Assembly: GCA_033980235.1 (NCBI GenBank)
Contig: CM067079.1
Span: forward strand, 30,494,647-30,558,646
DNA: 64,000 bases
Reading direction: 5' to 3'
Origin: Diadema setosum
Taxonomy: Eukaryota > Echinodermata > Echinoidea > Diadematoida > Diadematidae
Shown here: piece by piece, positions 1-13,251 of the stretch
How positions within the stretch are numbered: the stretch's first letter is position 1
How the letters are laid out: each line of letters begins with the position of its first letter
Notes under the pieces: generated by a model
What the model saw: the letters and a program-made list of their open reading frames with translations, nothing else
The model's database searches: none
What the model was told of the DNA's origin: nothing
Position numbers and translations under genes: made by a program

Positions 1-1111
1 AAATGAAAAAAATAAACAAACAAACGTACTTTGTCAAGGCATTGATTAAACGAATGCCTCTCTTATCGAATATCAATGTTCTACGTGAAATAGATTATCA
101 TATATTATTTAGAAATATTTCATGACCTCTGGAGAAAAGGAGTATGTTCAAGAATTAAAAAGGCCCTTCTGGCACTTTCCTTTTTCGCATGAGAATCTAC
201 AACGTAAATGCGATTTTGCATTTTTATAACGATTACTGTCATGATTATAATAATCTATATTTTTCCATTTATCTACCCCTTGATCTATTCACTATCTAGA
301 TATACCTATATTTCGTTCCGTCTGTGTGTGTGTGTGTGCGTGTGTGTGTTAGTCTGTTTGTCTTTCTCTCTCTTAACTACACTGTACCACAACGATGACG
401 AGTATACCAAGAGTAGATACATTGCGCAAAAGCTTGGTCAGTGCCCCCTCGCCCGGGAGCAGATTATGATATAAACTGCGGGAAGCATGATGCACGTTAA
501 GCCAACAGGTGTTCCCGAATTTTGATTCACACCAATGTGATGCGTTTCAACACACATAGCTTTATCAGACATTAAAATACATTACTCTGTGTGTTTTAAT
601 TATTTTGTGGGAAACAGGGAGGTTTTAGCAAGGAACGATGGCCTCACATTTCAAGTTTAATGGGAACGGGCAGACTAATAGAGACTCGAGAAAGAGAGGG
701 GAGGGACAGAGACAGTGTGAGAGAAAGAAAAAGAGCGAATCAGATGAGAGGAAAAGAGATGAGATGACTCACGTAGTGCTTTACCTTGAACGAGTAGGTT
801 TACCTTGAGGCAGAGTGACAGAGGAACTGATGTGTATACTGCCTGGCATTAACCGAGATTCTCTTTAAACTCACAGGAGACCATTTTAGCCTAAACACTC
901 ACGTCCCCAGCCTGGCCTAACACATATTGCTGGCCTTATCAAAAGTAGCTTTAAGATATTTTGCCTTTCGTAGCTGTCCTAAGGGAAGGATTAATTCCAT
1001 CTTGAACACCATGAGGTCCATGGCATGTCCTTTACAACGACTGCACCAATGTGATAGGCCTGTATTATTTTGATAGGTTGGCAGCTGTTTGGTAAGCAGA
1101 ACTTAACATGC

Positions 1112-1688
1112 TTAAAGGGAAGATAAACCCCAAGAACAATGTGGATTGAGTGAAAGCAGCAACATTATTAGAACACATCAGTGAAAGTTTGAAGAAAATC
1201 GGACAATCGATGCAAAAGTTATGAATTTTTAAAGTTTTGATGTTGGAACCGCTGGATGATGGATGAGGAGACTACTGGAGGTTATGACGTATGAGTGGAC
1301 AACAATACCAAGAAAATATAAAGAAAATACTACAAAAATCAATTTTTCATAAAAATTACAAATTCCATCAACTTGATATTAACATATGTTAAGGGTAGCA
1401 ATTATTCCCCCTGCTTTCTGAAAGCGGTTGGTCCACTGCTCTTTCATAATTCTAGAAAAGTGAATTTTTGTTGAATTTCCTTTATATTTTCCTTGTATTG
1501 TTGTCCACTCATACGTCATAATTATCCTCTAGTAGTCTCCCCATCCAGCGGTTCCAACACCAAAACTTTAAAAATTCATAACTTTTGCATCGATTGTCCG
1601 ATTTTCCTCAAACTTTCATTGATGTGTTCTACTGATGTTGCTGCTTTCACTCAATCCACATTGTTCTTGGGGTTTATCTTCCCTTTAA
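1112..1688. mobile_element. MITE-like inverted-repeat element, TTAAAGGG ends
   Basis: The left end reads TTAAAGGGAAGATAAACCCC, and the right end is its reverse complement. The arms (about 1112-1340 and 1465-1688) match with few changes for over 200 bp around a central spacer. It has no coding capacity. A diverged relative lies at 11,764-12,370. Confidence 0.8.
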
Positions 1689-4600
1689 CAAGGGTTTAAG
1701 GTTATTGTCAGCTTCAGAGGAATTCGTAACTTTTGAAAAGACATTACTGTTTGAATTATATTTCACCTGGATCTGTTTCCAAACGTAGTACGAATGCACC
1801 AGACTAATCGATGCATGGTGAGCAAATGCTTGCTTTGGTGATAATTGCTCCTTCTAATTCACAGAAACATTGTTAGACACGAAAGCGCTGCAATACCATT
1901 TTATAAAACCCATTATACAGTATGTCCCCCCCCCCAAAAAAAAAAAAAATACTATCGGATTTTCGCATTGATAACTTCCAATATCATTAAACTTTCTAAA
2001 TGCTACTTCAGGGTCTTGAAATATAACATCTTAGCTATATTTTGCAGAAAACCGCATTCAATTTGGTTAAATGGTCACAGAGAAATGTGAATCGTTGTAA
2101 AGCATGTCATGGGTCTGATTCTTCCAAGTTTTACGCTCGGATGCTCTCGGAACTGCATAATGTGTGAACATTTAATTATTACAATGGACAGTACTTGGAG
2201 AGAAGGGATCTTGACATGCTCTACAGAATTCCTCTTTTTTTTTTTTTTTGACCACTGAAGCAAATCGGACACTTGTTTGTCGGATGGGATTTTCTGTAAG
2301 ATAAGTGTAATAAGATAAGGTTAATAAGGTATAGTTTCATACCCCAGTAGAAGTAATAGTGTAAATATCATTATAAATTATTGTCCTTATTATTTCTTAC
2401 TTGTCGCTCCTTGTCCGTTCAAAAGCGAAGGGAAAAACCAGGACCCTAGTAGGGTCCATGGGAAAACCAAATTGTTAGGAGACTGTCGTGACCTTCTCCA
2501 GAGATTAAGAATTGGAAAGTCATTACGGTTACCGCTTTTGAGAATATATTCCCCTTCTGGGGATTGCTCTACCACGTATATCTACAAACGTGAGAAAGAT
2601 CAAATTTTCATGCTCAGTGAGAAAAAAGAAATAGCATGAGGAAGAAGAAAGAAGATGTTATCAATGTCGGCGTCGCGATGGCATATCATATTGGCTCTGA
2701 AAGAGCAGAAATTTGTCGCATCCTATGGAAAGGTTTGGAGGGGAGGGGGTATACCTCTTGAACTCTGGCGAGGTCGTCACCACCGTGTGTGCCTTGGAGG
2801 AAGGAAAAAGCAGGTCCCTCCGCAAAGTAAAACATAGGCCTAAACACAGCCCCCCCCCCCCCATAAAGAAAGAGAGGGGGAGAGAGAGAGAGAGAGAGAG
2901 AAGGGGGTGGGGAGAATATGACAAAAATATGGATAGCTAGAACAACGTCAAATCGACGAACGTTGAGGGCAGCAACACGATGCAAAGATACAGGTTCAAC
3001 TCGACAGGACGTCTCCATGCCATCTAGGGAGCATAGCATCGATTGAAAATTAAACAATGAGAATAGTCAAACTTTCTTTTCAAGGTGAAGTTTTTCCAAC
3101 AGTATAGATATGATGTGAATTCAGTGAAGACAGAAATATTATTCAAGTGAAACACTCGGTTCGTGCTAGATAATATGTGTGAAAGTTACTTTAATGCTTG
3201 GGTTAATTCCATGATATCCCATGCACAATGTATGAAAGCATAACTCTGTCAAAACTATATAAAGTGAATCACAAAGGGGATTACTTTCTTCTCTTATGAA
3301 AAGTACGCATTCCCTGAACTGTCTTGTTAAGGAGCTCAATAAGTGTTAGACCAAGTCGTCTTTTATTATCATAGATATGTTTTGTTTTTTTCATTCATTT
3401 TGTATTTTATCAATATCGGCAAACACTGCCACTAGAAGTCAAGGCGACTTTCAGTTGATGGTCTTTTTTGTTTCAATAAGATTAATTTTGGAAACATTTC
3501 CACTAGATCCACAAAAAAGTGTACTGGTTTACTTGAAACAAATCATTTGACAGATGACGTTTCGATTTATTAAACAAACAAAAAAAGTGAGCATGAACAA
3601 TGACAGAAATTTCGTGGTGGGGAAGAATGGCTCAGTAATCCTCGTGATACAACACTTAGGTCTCGTTGGCTTTATTTTTCTGTTCCTCGATGAGATGACC
3701 CAAATTGCTCTCATGTCAAAGCCAGCTGACTGTTTTCGTCATTATCCTTGTACGAAAAAAAAAAAGAAGCAACACATGTGTAATATTCACCTCAAACCAA
3801 AGACTTGCTCAGACGGACCCTAATATCAAAATAGTGAAATCGAGAAATGCATAACGTTGTATTGAAAGGAGAGATTATTGAATCATTTTTTAAATGAGTT
3901 CATTTACTAAAAATCACGTGCTATAATAAATGATAAAGGAGAGAAAAACCAGCTTGAACGACAGGAAGAGTGCTGGATTTATATATGGAGCAGCCTGAAT
4001 GGCCTAAAAAGAATGTGGATTGCAATATCACAAGAACGAAGCACTGAGAATAGAAATAGAAGTTGTCCGTATCAAAGAGGCTGCCCCCTGGGGTTTATGA
4101 TTCATGCGTCGAAACGAGTTGATGTCCTGGGTTCCCATATACGACACAGCTCAACGTGTTGGAAACCGAGGGTTTGATCACGCTCGCTTTACTCCGGTAG
4201 ACCCCGGCGGGCTCGGCGCACGTTCCATGTGCAGAGATCCCTATCGGTCTTCCTCCCCAAGGACTTCGAACTCACCGATGAGACACGGAGATAAGAGCTG
4301 GGATATCGAGGGAAGTTTGAAGAGAAATATTTTTGAACGGAGCTCGGAGCATTATTCCATTTCCCTCCACTAAAGTGTCTAATACAATATGCCCCTCAAC
4401 ACATATGACCGTTTTTTGTATGGACATTAGTTTACTTAAGGGGGGGGGGGGGGAGTAGACCTGGCAACAAAACAAAATGTCAGCAGAAATTTGTCACAAA
4501 GTCATTACCGACAGGACTTGTGTAGTATATAGTCACACCACATTTCATTTCTGCTTTATTAAAAAAAAAAAACAAACGGAAGGTCATGAAGACTTCGTCG

Positions 4601-6521
4601 GCCATTGATATTTAGTGATATCTATCTATTAGAAATGAAACTTCATCAGCTGCAGACAAACCAATGTAAAATGTGAACTTAAAGGGAAAAAAGAAGAAAA
4701 AGATGCACATTGATTAAAGTGTTTAGTGCTATATGCATAACCAATGATAATCTGAACAAGTGCATTGTCGTAATGATGTGTATATTGGCTATAGGAGAAT
4801 GTAAGACTTTACTATCGCTTTGCATAAGAATCAAGAACATTTCGTTCACCTGTTCACCTAAAATCTACTCGTCAGTCCTAGAGAAGAAAAGTCATGTATC
4901 AGTTAACTATGTTTGTGTGTGCATGTGTGCATGTGTGCGTGTGTATGTGTATGTGTATGTGTTTGATTGTTTGTTTGTGTGTACAGAATGTTGTTTTTAG
5001 AGGAAGTTCCAACTGGATATCTAATGGATTTTTATGAATTTGCAATGGCGCTGGGGAGTTTTATCGCCGTAGGTTCTCAAAAACAATATTAATGGTATAG
5101 TCCATTTCAATGTCATTGACTTGCCTCGAAGAATGGGTACCCTCGTTATAAAAAAAAAAAAAAGCCGGTCACTAAATCATGTAAATAGTTTTATACTCCT
5201 TTAAAAACTGTTGCTTTTCATGCTCACCATATCAACTATCATCACGTGTCTCTTAGTGCCTCGTAATCAAGGACTTTCCTGAATAAAACATAACATGAGA
5301 GCATAAACGATCTCGTTGAGAGAGGTAATGAGGGGGTAAGATACTATCACACACGTCGTTTATTCTTTCGCGAAACTTTAATGGCTCCTGTTCGAGCGTG
5401 TTTCATCGGTGTCTCCCCATGAATCATATCAACGAGGAATCTGCAATGTCGACTCAAATCAGTTTACAAATTTCCTTTTCTTGTCTCTCATGAGGATCAA
5501 GTTCAGACTACCTCACCCTCTTCACTCCACCCCTCCACCACCAGCAGACCAGTACTAATGTTTCTCGTTTTGTATTAACCGCTATCCATATTAACAGCGA
5601 GTCTTTTGACAACGAGTGGGGGTGGGGTAATACATCTCACCCGCCAAAATAAACGATATCCGAATTTATTTGAAGCTAACCAGTGGTGGGGGGGGGGGAA
5701 GACCGAGGAAATGATGAACTATTAGAGAGCTGCGTCAAGCGACTAAAGCCTCTTATTGATAGTTCGCTCCTCGCCAAGACAAGAGGGATTAGTCTCATGA
5801 ATTTCATGTACTTCTCTTAGTCCCTGATATCGGTTACTGTAGGCCCTATACCCTAACATTTTTAGAAGAGGGATTTGTTTTAGAATTGAGATAAATTGCA
5901 GATGAGGACTTTAAAAGGTGAGTATGTTCGCTGAATTATTAACAAATACGTTGATTTTTATTCTTCTATTTTATGTACAGACCAACCAGAGAGTTAAAAG
6001 GCAGCGATATCATCTTGTCTGGCTTGATGGTGTGATTTTGAACAATATCACTGTCTGACAGTCGAAAACATCAACGTTCCACGATGATCCTATTTTGTGA
6101 TTTTTAGGCTCTCACTATATGCTATTTGTTTAAATTTACTCTATTATGTAAGGAAATAATATGTACATTAGGTATATCATTATCATTATCATTATTATTT
6201 CAAACCTCGTCGCAATGACAAAACCTCGACTACGGTGTCTGGTCAAAAGGCTAGTAGTCAGCGTGCTGTGTCGCCTGCTCGCTTATATCTCTATCTTTTC
6301 GCGAACGGCCACTCACGAAAGCGCTACAGAGGTGAAAAGTTTGCGATCGCCAGTTTCCCGTAATATCGATTACATCGATTCACGCATTGCACGCGTGGCA
6401 CACCGTGATCGAAGCAGAACTGATTTACTCTGTCTACTTGACAAGGAATTATGTGCTCCAATCATATGCCAATATAGTGGGTAAATGCGGTTTCATGATC
6501 TTCTGCAGAACTTCAAATTTT

Positions 6522-6558
6522 CGTGTGTGTGGGGGGGGGGGTGCGTGTGTGTGTGGGT

Positions 6559-6589
<31 letters not shown>

Positions 6590-6590
6590 G
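6522..6590. repeat. GT-rich and poly-G tract
   Basis: Alternating GT units with two G runs, the second about 18 G. Similar mixed GT/G tracts occur at about 7,930-7,960 and 59,510-59,540. Confidence 0.9.
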
Positions 6591-6963
6591 TTCGCCAGAG
6601 CCGTAGGATACAAGGAGAAAAAGACAAAATAAAACAGATACATTCAAACTGAAGCCTCTGCTTGGCTTAACTTCGACTTTTATAGGTATAAGTGGAATAG
6701 CTCACAGAGAGTAGATGGTGAATTAAATAATGTGGAAAATGGCAGAAGCCTAATAGGACATACTAACCAAATAAAAGAAGTTCAAATACCAGTACGCAAT
6801 TTAATATTTCACTTTAAGGGGACCTCAAACAGTCGACTGGCCGGGGGAAATACTGTTTAAGCAATTGCCGCTATATAACTAAGGATCACTATCTAATAGA
6901 GACCTGTTTAAGTGATGTCATTATCATTGTAATTCTATATATGAAGTTCATACATAATTATGT

Positions 6964-6976
6964 GTAGCAGTAGTAA

Positions 6977-7037
<61 letters not shown>
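6964..7037. repeat. (TAG)n microsatellite
   Basis: About 24 uninterrupted or nearly uninterrupted trinucleotide units, slightly degenerate at the left end. The poly-serine ORF over it is an artefact. Confidence 0.95.
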
Positions 7038-7204
7038 TTCATTGAGTTACAGTTTTTTTCTTGGGTTAAGTTTTCTTTCTTTTATTTATTAGTCTGTTTG
7101 AGACATGAAAATCTGCGAAGGGAACAAATCTTCCCGTATTTGTTGCATTATCATGACTATTGCTTGATCACAGGACCAAATATGTTTACAAAATAATAGG
7201 TTTT

Positions 7205-8340
7205 TCCATCCATTTTCGCACTTTTGTCATTCAATTTCAAAGATTTATTATTAAATTTCGTCCCGAGAAGCAGGTGGAACGCAAATCCTAACTTCAATTT
7301 CGTCAATTGTCATTGCAATTCGTTTTTCGTCAAACATTTTCGAAGACATAGCATTCAGAATCATCAATTGTCATTCAAGTTCGTCCCTCCCGCTGACGGA
7401 TCGCAGAATGTGAAGATCAAATTCGTCTTTGTTCACACAATTTCATAAATTTTTCATTCAAATTAGTCCGATCTTGTCGATTCTTTATTTTGATGGTGAA
7501 CCAACTTTAAGCCGACATATTTTTACTTTCTCTCGTAAACTGTATCGTTACACATTATTCCCTAACCATTTGCTGTAACAATACACACGAAAAACAAGAC
7601 AACCAACGAAAATGATTGAAGGAAAAACGACAGTCAAAAGTCATAGCCCAGGACAGTATGTCAGTGTCACATTTTGAACTTTAACTCGTAATGTTTAGGT
7701 TTTCGCATCATAATGCATGAAGCAAAGTTTAAATTTTGTACCCTTGAAAGCGGCAAAGATAATTATGTTATCCATTCATTGACATTAAACAGGCGACAAT
7801 TCTACACTTAAATTTTGTCTTTAATCATGTTTGCCTAGAAATCGCTTGTCAGTGTTTTCGTTTGCGAGACGGTATACGTCTGTTTGTATCAGTGTGTACT
7901 CGGATTGCTTGTGTGTGTCTGTATCTGTGGTTCTGTGTGTGTGTGTGGGGGGGGGGGGGGCACTTGTGTGTATGTTAACTCCTGAATGTAAAATGTGAAC
8001 GGTTACAGAAAAAAAAACAATACATGAATGACTTGGAAAATCACACCGGGTAGAGATATGAGACGAATATGAATGAAAATTTAACGAAAATGATTGACAA
8101 AAGACGAAATCGATCCTGCTGTTTTGAGTGCTGCGAGTGAGCAACTGGTGAGACTGACGAATTTGAACTGTAAATGACAAAAATGTCTGCCAACTGATTT
8201 AATTGAATGGACTTTATTTGAAAATGAACGACGAAAGACGAATTTGAAAGTAAGATTGGCCTACTCCCGACATTCCGCGACGAAATTGAAGTAAAAATTT
8301 GTGAAATTGAATGAAAAAAGTTTGAAAATAAATGGGAAAA
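7205..8340. mobile_element. Inverted-arm element with many AATTTCGTC/GACGAAATT units
   Basis: The left 280 bp is full of TTCAATTTCGTC-type words, and the right 290 bp (8,050-8,340) is full of their complement GACGAAATTGAA. A non-repetitive centre including a GT/G tract separates them. This is the layout of a nonautonomous DNA transposon with subterminal repeats. There is no ORF of note. Confidence 0.5.
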
Positions 8341-11300
8341 CCTAAATATATTGTGTAAGTTTGTACTGAGTATGCATTAGAAAGAACAATTCATAATTCC
8401 TCTCTCCGATTCGGTTTAATCATTTTGTTTGCAATAAAATGATTTAGTAAAGAAATCCCTGTAAACATCTTTATCTTCATTTGACTAAAGATCATGAGGA
8501 ATGCGGTATGTTGTTTACTGTTATTCTAGATTTGCCAGTGTCACGTTGTTCATCGTAACCTGTCGTTTTGACCGTGCTCCATTGTTTACTGAGATATTTT
8601 TGTTTTAACAATGTTAGAGTTTTCTCTCTTCTCATCTTTTTAATCCAAGATGTGCTTGCGCTGACACACCCGCGGTTGCAGAAGGCGGTTTTGTTTAATC
8701 TTTGCGGTGCAGTTAGGCATATTGTCAAGTGAAAGCATTCTGGTAGAAGTGGATTGTCGTCTGCTATTTACCTGCTGCTAACGTGAGTCCATTACATGTG
8801 TATTGTTGTGGTAAATTCGTCTATAATTGTCTTTCTATCTCAAAGTGACATTCCTCGACATCTAATCTCATTTATTCCTGGGAGAAATATCTTTATCACT
8901 AAATTGGCAAATCTGGATTTCACTACACATTGTTTGAAAGAGAAAGCTTACATAGAATGGTAAAACATTAAATTTGCCAAGAATCAGACACATGGCTATG
9001 AAAATCTGCCAATTTGAGAGATAACAGGAACTTTATCCTTTTAAATAATTGTCATGATTGTACTTCTTAATTCTTAAAGGGATGAACTTCAGCATTTTCA
9101 GTTGTCATGATTTGCTTTTTGACATAAATCATTATTCAAACATGAAATTCCTGTTATATTGACTTCTGGGCACCAATTAAAGAACGAAATTGATTTCATG
9201 CTATGTATATGTTCAAACCGTTTTGAGATTTGCCATTATAATCTTCGTATTTATGATCATGATATTGTATAACGAATATCACTACTTCCCCAAAGATGTG
9301 TTTAATTTCCGGTTTTTTTTCTCTCTTTCTTCATGATTTCTTTTTCTTTTTTCTTTTTTTGCTTGACCTTATTGCTCTTACGTGGTTGGTTCGTATTTAT
9401 TTCCCCATTATAGGCACTGTGAGAAAAAGATATAAAGTATGCAAAGAAAGAAGATACAAAATAATTGTCAGTTCCGTAACATCAGTGCCCAAGGCCAACA
9501 CTGTTTCTTGTAAAATCGCGATCAGAGTTACTCGACTTTGACAGCTGTCCCAATAATTCGGGGGAAAAAAAAACCTCAAAGGGAATTTACCCGTACATTT
9601 ATATTACTATTGCGTAAATGATGATTAGTAAGAGTAAGGCGAAACATTGTGCGAAGATGAAGTCTTGTTTAAGTGTATGTGGCTATGTGCTCGTAAATTG
9701 ATATTGGCATACATGTCTTATATCAATATTATGTATATCTTTTAAAGTTAAAGAGTGACAAAAACTTATCGCAAGATACTTCAGGGTTGTCTTTAAATAG
9801 TTCGATTGATTTCAAGTTGAGTTTATATGTTGCAATTTTATATACATACCTATATAATACATCATAATATCACAACGCTATCTTCTGTAGATGTTGGCTT
9901 ATCACGCACAACAAGTGATGCATATACTTTAATGTCTTTATTTCCATATAAAGATTATGTCCTCATAAAGTGCTGCTTTCATATACCATTTTCTTAAGCG
10001 TTCGGTACGCGAGTTGGTATCGCCTTTTCTGTTGCAGGTTAAGAGAAAAATAATATCCATTATGAACCGTGGGTGAATTAAGACTCAAGAAACCAGCCTT
10101 CGTCACTCCAACCACGAAGCAAACCGCAAGCTAGTCAAGTGAGGTTAAAATTCTCGCCATACTGCCTAGGCTGACGCTGGAATGACTGCGGTGAGAAATT
10201 CTAGACCAAAATGAAATGAGTAAGAAAGAAGTAAAATGATGTTTAAATGATACAAGAAAGTCTTACAAATCTAAAAGTATAAATTACCGTTGGAGCACTG
10301 GTCTTATTGATCTCCATAAAGGCGAGAGATAAGGTCCATCATGATTTATTTCACGTTTCATTTTCTTTGATGATGATTCGTAAGAGCTTCGAAACCGGGA
10401 GAAAGAAACAAAATGATATAACTCTCGTAGATATATTGATTATCTATTACTGTTGTCTCACAATAGCAGTTTAAATAATCCCTAAACATACGTGTATTTA
10501 TATATCCACGATAGCACAAACTTCAACTGATTGCTGATGGAATACTTATAATTGCATTCATTTTGCATCTCTTCATAGAGTCACCTGTGGATAAGCCTCA
10601 TACACATTGTAAATGTCATTACAGTGGATTACTTTTAATTACATATGGATTATTTCGTCTTGAGGGATGGAAAACAGAAAAAGTGTCTGGGTATGACACT
10701 GTATGAAGAAAGAAAGGTCTACGGCCTGATGTCAGTCTTGTCGAACTGCGTGATGTATGCTTCATCGTATCTCGCAGACATCAAGCAGATCGTCGAACAG
10801 TGGTTTATCTCGCCGACATACTATATCAGTGGTATCTCAGCTCCAGGGAAGAGTGTATGTATAGTCAAGCATTGCATTAGGTCGCTTCCTCTGTGGTGGT
10901 GAATGTCTGTCGGCAGCACGTCAGCTACATGAGATAGTTTCCAACCTAAACAGAAACCCGTCAGATAGAGCTAACAGGTGCCAGCTTTAAGGGTACTCGT
11001 ACACATACTGCCGACTTTTTTCTCTTTCTTTTTCTTTTCTTTCATTTTTCCTTTTCTTTTTGCTTCTGGATTGCTGGTTGTTTTTTTCCTCTTCTTCTTT
11101 TTTATTGCAAACCTAGCGCTATGTTCAAGGGGGCCTATACAACACCAAACATTGCTGCACAGTGCGTACTTTTTTTGTACCTACATGTGTTCAATTTCAT
11201 CCCTCCTTTTTTGGTTATGCACCCGCAGGAAATTCCCGACAGTCAGTGACATTGCATAAAGACAATTCCCGTACACGTTCCCGGTTCTCCTCTCGCAACA

Positions 11301-11763
11301 TGAGCATAAATCACTCACCTCTCTAGTCGATATTCAGCTTCGCCCAGAGAACATCGAGATTTGTGAGAGCAAAAATTCTGCTGCCCTGGATTATCACAGC
11401 GTTCTTTGATGGCTCAACGTTTTGGTGTAAAATAATTGTGTCGATGTTTAAGCCGTCTATACAATACCCTTTCGGAATTAGCAGAAACAGAAACAGAACA
11501 AAACAAGCCATTCACACAAAACAGCTACATTGTCGTAGTATAATGGTTCGAAAAAGCTAGCAGACACTAACATTTAATGTGCGATGATCCAGATGAAACT
11601 TGTTCTAAACGTGGCTTATTTTCGGAATAGCATGCACACACTACAATGCACAGTGAGTGTAGCTATTTTTGGCTTATTTTTATCTTTTCTAATCATCTTC
11701 TTCTTCCTCTCGTTCTCTGTTTCCTTCTTCTCTAATGTCTTCGTGAAATGGTCTTCTTTACAG

Positions 11764-12370
11764 TTGAAGGGAATTTACCTCAAATATGATAGGTTTAGTG
11801 AATGTAACAGCACTACTACAGGTGCTGGTAGAACACATTAGTGAACTTTGAAGAAAATGGGAAATCCGCTCAAAAGTTATGCATTCTCAAAGTTTTGGGC
11901 CACCATCGCTGGATAAGAAGACTACAACTGTTCATGATGCCGTGGCAGTGGGACGATTATGATAAAGAAAATATATTGAGAATTCCGCAAAACTTCATTT
12001 TTCTAGCACAATGAGAAAGCACTCGACTTGAATACCTCCTTCAGAATGAAGGCATGTGTAGGAATACTTCATAGATTACCCGTAACATACGTCAGTGTTA
12101 ACGCAATAAAATGTGTGCTTGGCATGAAAACCGAACTTTCATGAACTTCTCTGTATCATTTTCTTTACATCGTTCAACTCCATTGACATTACGAATTATC
12201 GTAGCATTATTTTCCAGCGATGACAACATATGAATTTCATCAAAATTGTGAAAATCAATAACTTACTAGTATGTCCCGATTGTCTGAATTTCCTGAAACT
12301 CCACTGATTTGCGGTCTAAAACTACTTCTGTATTCACTGAATCCACGTTCGCGGGTAAATTCCTCTTTAA
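11764..12370. mobile_element. Diverged relative of the TTAAAGGG inverted-repeat element
   Basis: It shares with the 1.1-kb element the segments around AACACATTAGTGAACTTTGA and CAAAAGTTATGCATTCTCAA. It has an inverted right half ending in AAATTCCTCTTTAA. The arms are more diverged than in the first copy. Confidence 0.6.
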
Positions 12371-12851
12371 TGAGGTAAATTCCTGGACATTTCACAACGC
12401 GTATTTTGGGTTTTTGACGTGTCCCCTCAGCCTATTGGTGTCTGAATCTAATACGTGAGGTAAACGTCTTGTATACATAGTGTACCAGGACGGTGGGGAA
12501 AAAGACCCGCTCTCCTACGTGTACTCTCTACTGCATCAAATCGGTCATACAATAGTAATTCTACAAGGTTTTCCTCAGGTACTTGGAACAAGCAGGCTGA
12601 AAACGGAGGTTCAAGAATTTCTTACAGTGGTTGAAGAGAGACGAACATTGTCAATCAAAAGTATTACGTGAGTGTGATGGGACATAGGACGAGTGTCACT
12701 CACGATGTGTAGCTTGTGCGTTGTGAATATGAGATGTTATGTTTGTATAAGTTATACCCGTTCCTGATAAAGTATCCATATAATCCTGTTAAATTATATT
12801 TCACACCTCAAACCACCTTCTCTCTCTTCATAAAGATATGTTTTTGTTTAT

Positions 12852-12871
12852 CATATATATATATATGTATG

Positions 12872-12931
<60 letters not shown>
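12852..12931. repeat. (TA)n microsatellite, left flank of palindrome
   Basis: TA dinucleotides with a few GTAT interruptions. The tract borders the palindromic element at 12,961-13,226. Confidence 0.9.
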
Positions 12932-12933
<2 letters not shown>

Positions 12934-12960
12934 TTGTTCCGCGTATTGGCAGTACTAGAA

Positions 12961-13226
12961 ATAGCAATAATAAAGTCACAACATAGGAATGCAGGGAATG
13001 CATTAATAGCCAATCTTGATTTAATGAATAATCCGAATTTTCGAGGAACCTTCCTCTTCTTCAGGGATGACAGTGCGAATATTCGCATCTCATATTCGCA
13101 TCTCATATTCGCACTGTCATCCCTGAAGAAGAGGAAGGTTCCTCGAAAATTCGGATTATTCATTAAATCAAGATTGGCTATTAATGCATTCCCTGCATTC
13201 CTATGTTGTGACTTTATTATTGCTAT
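12961..13226. mobile_element. Palindromic element 1 flanked by (TA)n, with structured core
   Basis: Arms 12,961-13,080 and 13,107-13,226 are essentially perfect reverse complements. The 26-nt spacer is a doubled ATTCGCATCTCAT. Each arm carries, in outward orientation, ATCC-CTGAAGAA-hairpin-GAAAATTC-GGAT. Both sides abut (TA)n. The fold is shared with palindromic element 2 at 50.1 kb (see findings). It has no protein-coding capacity. Confidence 0.85.
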
Positions 13227-13251
13227 ATATATATATATATATATATATATA
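13223..13251. repeat. (TA)n microsatellite, right flank of palindrome
   Basis: Uninterrupted TA units directly following the palindrome arm. Confidence 0.9.

Noticed and set aside
6449..6643. Proline/histidine-rich minus-strand ORF
   Set aside because: It is an artefact of the GT/G tract.
6960..7196. Poly-serine protein from the (TAG)n tract
   Set aside because: It is a microsatellite read as codons, with no exon signals.
13119..13156. Canonical hammerhead ribozyme
   Set aside because: An extra A lies between CUGAAGA and stem II, and no convincing stem III or NUH cleavage site is visible. I keep it only as hammerhead-like.
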